A stretch of 64,000 bases of DNA from JAHRVQ01 sp963976815 (lineage in GTDB: Bacteria > Pseudomonadota > Gammaproteobacteria > Pseudomonadales > Azotimanducaceae), in assembly GCA_963976815.1 (NCBI GenBank), contig CAXBLU010000001.1, positions 496,001 to 560,000 on the forward strand, read 5' to 3'. Below, in pieces: positions 62,127-64,000 of the stretch; positions within the stretch are counted from its first letter, which is position 1; every line of letters starts with the position of its first letter. Made by a program: the position numbers and the translations under genes. The notes below the pieces were generated by a model. It did no database searches, had not been told where the DNA came from, and saw only the letters and a list, made by a program, of their open reading frames with translations.

Positions 62127-62159
62127 TTTGTGCAGCCAGGTTGGGTGAGAACCACGACC

Positions 62160-62200
62160 CGGCGGTTTGATCACGCGGGAGCGCCTAGCCCTGGCTCCAC
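62160..62200 (+). pseudogene. tRNA-Ala 3' fragment, interrupted
   Basis: CGGCGGTTTGATCACGC (62160-62176) resembles the T arm of tRNA-Ala (two changes), then a 13-base insert, then CCTGGCTCCAC (62190-62200), the acceptor 3' side. Looks like a second 3' end of the same tRNA type. Confidence 0.65.
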
Positions 62201-62263
62201 TGTTTCGCGAGAAACACCAAAGGCCCCCAACACCGCTCACCTGAACGAACTTACCAAACAAGA

Positions 62264-62308
62264 GACGGTTCGATCCCGTCGGAGTACCGTACCTCAGGGC
62301 TCCACCCA
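62264..62308 (+). pseudogene. tRNA 3' fragment, interrupted
   Basis: GACGGTTCGATCCCGTC (62264-62280) is a perfect T arm (five-pair stem), then 16 foreign bases, then GGGCTCCACCCA (62297-62308), acceptor-like. Bases 62128-62352 otherwise show no gene. Confidence 0.6.
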
Positions 62309-62352
62309 ATGCCTCCAATGTTTCAGGTCCATCCGAAGCTTCGACAACTCAG

Positions 62353-64000
62353 TTAGTTAACCTCAAACACCTCAACGATCCCAATACCTGTTGTCTCACC
62401 GACGCCTCTGACGATCGCTGTGTAAGCCCCTGGCGAGAGTGTTCGAGTGATAACGGCTTCTTGGCTCCTCGACGGTTGAAGATCAGCTCTCAAATTGGCT
62501 GCGGATGAATGATCCTGCCAATTATCGTTGCTGTCGATAAGTTCGCCAGATACGTTAAACAACTGAAGCTGTGGGTCAGATAATAGGTTTGTTAGATTTG
62601 GATCGGCATCAACAAGACTAGGCCCTCTTGCTCTGACAGTGACCGTTTTGGCTTCATCGCCGCCAATAATAAGACCGCCAATCAGCACGTCATTCCCTGT
62701 ACCTACCAACCCCCTCGTAGCTATATTGGCGAGCCTTGGTGCGTCGCTACTATTAACTTCAAAGATTTCAACGATTCCAACACCGGTTCCGCCAGACACG
62801 CCTCTAACAATGGCTGTATAGGCACCTGGCTCTAACGTCGCATATATTGCAGATTCATTTGCGCGGGTGGGTTTAAGGTTGTCTGGAATCTGGTTTGCAA
62901 GACTATGATCCTCCCAGTTGTCATTTGAATCGATTACCGAAGACCCGCTAAACAATTGCAAAGTTGGATCTGCCAGTAAGTCTGAAAGATTTGGATCTGC
63001 GTCCGCTAAGCTTTCTCCTCTCGCTCGTATAACGACCGTTTTCGGTGAATCACCAGTAATGATGAGTCCGCCAATTATGACCTCGTTGTCAGTTTTTACT
63101 TGTCCTCTGGTAGCGATGTTAGCGAGTCTCGCTGCTACAGCTTTCGATGAATCAAGTGGAAAAGTGTCCTGGGTATCTGGGACACCATCGCCATCATCAT
63201 CAGTGTCGGCATTGTTACCTGTACCGTCTCCATCAGTATCTAAGGCTTCATCCGCATTCAACGGAAATGCGTCTTCAGTATCAGGAATTCCATCATTGTC
63301 ATCATCACTATCGATTTCGTCAGGAGAGCCATCTAAATCAAAGTCGAGTAAGGAGGTAGCAACGATATCAATCGTAACCGCAGGATTATCACCCGTATGC
63401 TGGATACTTAACTGCTCAGATTTGTCGCCCTGATTCATCGACAGGTAAACGGAGAAATTAATAGTCTGACTCGGCAACACGCTCAAGTTCGTCAAATTGT
63501 GAGAAACAATGTCAGACGTTTTAGCAATGCCCGTAATCTGTAACTCTCGATTACCTATGTTTGTGATGGATACGACTCCCTCGGCTTTCGTACCAACAGC
63601 TATACCACCCAGATCCACAAGCGAATTGGCGACGATCAGTTCACTCGCCACCTCCAACGTTGTTGTTCTTTGTAGATAAGGTAGAGCAACATCAAAATCA
63701 TTTACGGTTTGTACGGTTCCTGGAACAACAGAGTAATCATCGAGATCAACTCGGACTGCGACACCACTATCATCGAAGAGTGCTTGAAAAAGTATGTAAT
63801 CGTCATCTCCGGAAAATGATGGCAAGCCATAACCAAAAACTTTGTTTGAGCTCAGATTCGGATCAATCACAACCTCAAAGCTTCTATCACGAGTATCATA
63901 TATAACGACGTTTGATTCCGCTTCGCCAGTCGCGTCGAAAGCGGAATAATCAATCAAATCAAACACCCAATAGCGATCAGTTGTACTGGCGAACCTGGGA
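62353..64000 (-). CDS. Large secreted protein with choice-of-anchor-D, TSP3 and repeated C-terminal domains (5' end outside window)
   Basis: 549 codons are open to the window edge, so the N-terminus is missing; a GTG inside the frame at 63966 is not a convincing start. Order on the protein: a WD/propeller-like part (GYGLPSFSGDDDYILFQALF), an ASH/choice-of-anchor-D module (LGGIAVGTKAEGVVSITNIG), thrombospondin-type-3 calcium repeats (DSDDDNDGIPD, DTDGDGTGN, DTDDDGDGVPDTQD), then two copies of a domain of about 115 residues (LANIATRG ... DSNDNW ... GAYTAIVRG ... VEVFEVN). Probably surface-exposed or secreted. Confidence 0.85.
   Translation of the reverse strand, partial: PRFASTTDRYWVFDLIDYSAFDATGEAESNVVIYDTRDRSFEVVIDPNLSSNKVFGYGLPSFSGDDDYILFQALFDDSGVAVRVDLDDYSVVPGTVQTVNDFDVALPYLQRTTTLEVASELIVANSLVDLGGIAVGTKAEGVVSITNIGNRELQITGIAKTSDIVSHNLTNLSVLPSQTINFSVYLSMNQGDKSEQLSIQHTGDNPAVTIDIVATSLLDFDLDGSPDEIDSDDDNDGIPDTEDAFPLNADEALDTDGDGTGNNADTDDDGDGVPDTQDTFPLDSSKAVAARLANIATRGQVKTDNEVIIGGLIITGDSPKTVVIRARGESLADADPNLSDLLADPTLQLFSGSSVIDSNDNWEDHSLANQIPDNLKPTRANESAIYATLEPGAYTAIVRGVSGGTGVGIVEIFEVNSSDAPRLANIATRGLVGTGNDVLIGGLIIGGDEAKTVTVRARGPSLVDADPNLTNLLSDPQLQLFNVSGELIDSNDNWQDHSSAANLRADLQPSRSQEAVITRTLSPGAYTAIVRGVGETTGIGIVEVFEVN

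Noticed and set aside
61934..62155. A 73-codon minus-strand frame across the tRNA
   Set aside because: Its RRDRTAD...SQLSYGPN string is the familiar artefact of translating tRNA genes backwards.

Overview
The window is chromosomal DNA from a Gram-negative, aerobic, free-living bacterium, most likely a marine or aquatic gammaproteobacterium. The evidence is two TonB-dependent outer-membrane receptors, a BamA-like barrel, an RpoH heat-shock sigma factor with an intact RpoH box, PurT, FeoAB with a Fur-box-like site, malate synthase G, PEP carboxylase and glutathione-dependent enzymes. Genes are dense, lie on both strands, and often overlap by 4 to 8 bases inside operons. The species cannot be read from the sequence. 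No prophage, insertion sequence, plasmid gene or CRISPR array is visible.

Layout. 1-3.9 kb: a malate synthase G gene cut by the window edge, then a dienelactone-hydrolase/MFS pair. 3.9-7.95 kb: a thiamine-acquisition operon led by a TPP riboswitch (TonB receptor, YkoF-like thiamine-binding protein, PnuT permease, thiamine-kinase-like protein). 8-16.5 kb: mixed enzymes and envelope proteins. 16.5-17.2 kb: a tandem array of four 143-bp palindromic units. 17.2-20.7 kb: DUF169/MelB-type transporter operon, then rpoH with candidate sigmaE-like and sigma32-like promoters. 20.7-26 kb: an FBP zinc-finger protein, a Rieske protein, and a Fpg-like/MTH1-like oxidised-guanine repair pair leading into glyoxalase II. 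26-31.7 kb: SulP transporter, SGNH hydrolase, hydratase-family protein and a peptide-binding protein.

31.8-38.8 kb is a cobalamin locus on the minus strand: cobO, cobalamin riboswitch, btuB-btuF-btuC-btuD-cobQ. 39-46.6 kb holds a GST, an acyl-CoA dehydrogenase, a YrbG-type Ca/Na antiporter overlapping an output-less Cache/HAMP protein, feoAB and an SDR. 46.7-50.3 kb holds DUF445, a hotdog thioesterase, and a Rab-like small GTPase whose stop overlaps the start of a soluble histidine kinase, the best candidate here for an undescribed signalling module. 50.5-61.8 kb holds a Baeyer-Villiger-type monooxygenase, an HD protein, several SDRs, ppc and purT (convergent, overlapping stops), a nuclease-like protein and an AraC regulator. 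61.9-62.3 kb holds one intact tRNA-Ala(GGC) flanked by three degraded tRNA pieces. The window ends inside a large secreted protein with calcium-binding repeats.

Two vitamin-uptake systems (B1 and B12), each behind its own riboswitch, suggest that the organism scavenges vitamins. A second theme is short tandem repeats at gene 3' ends, several of which repeat the stop codon in frame.
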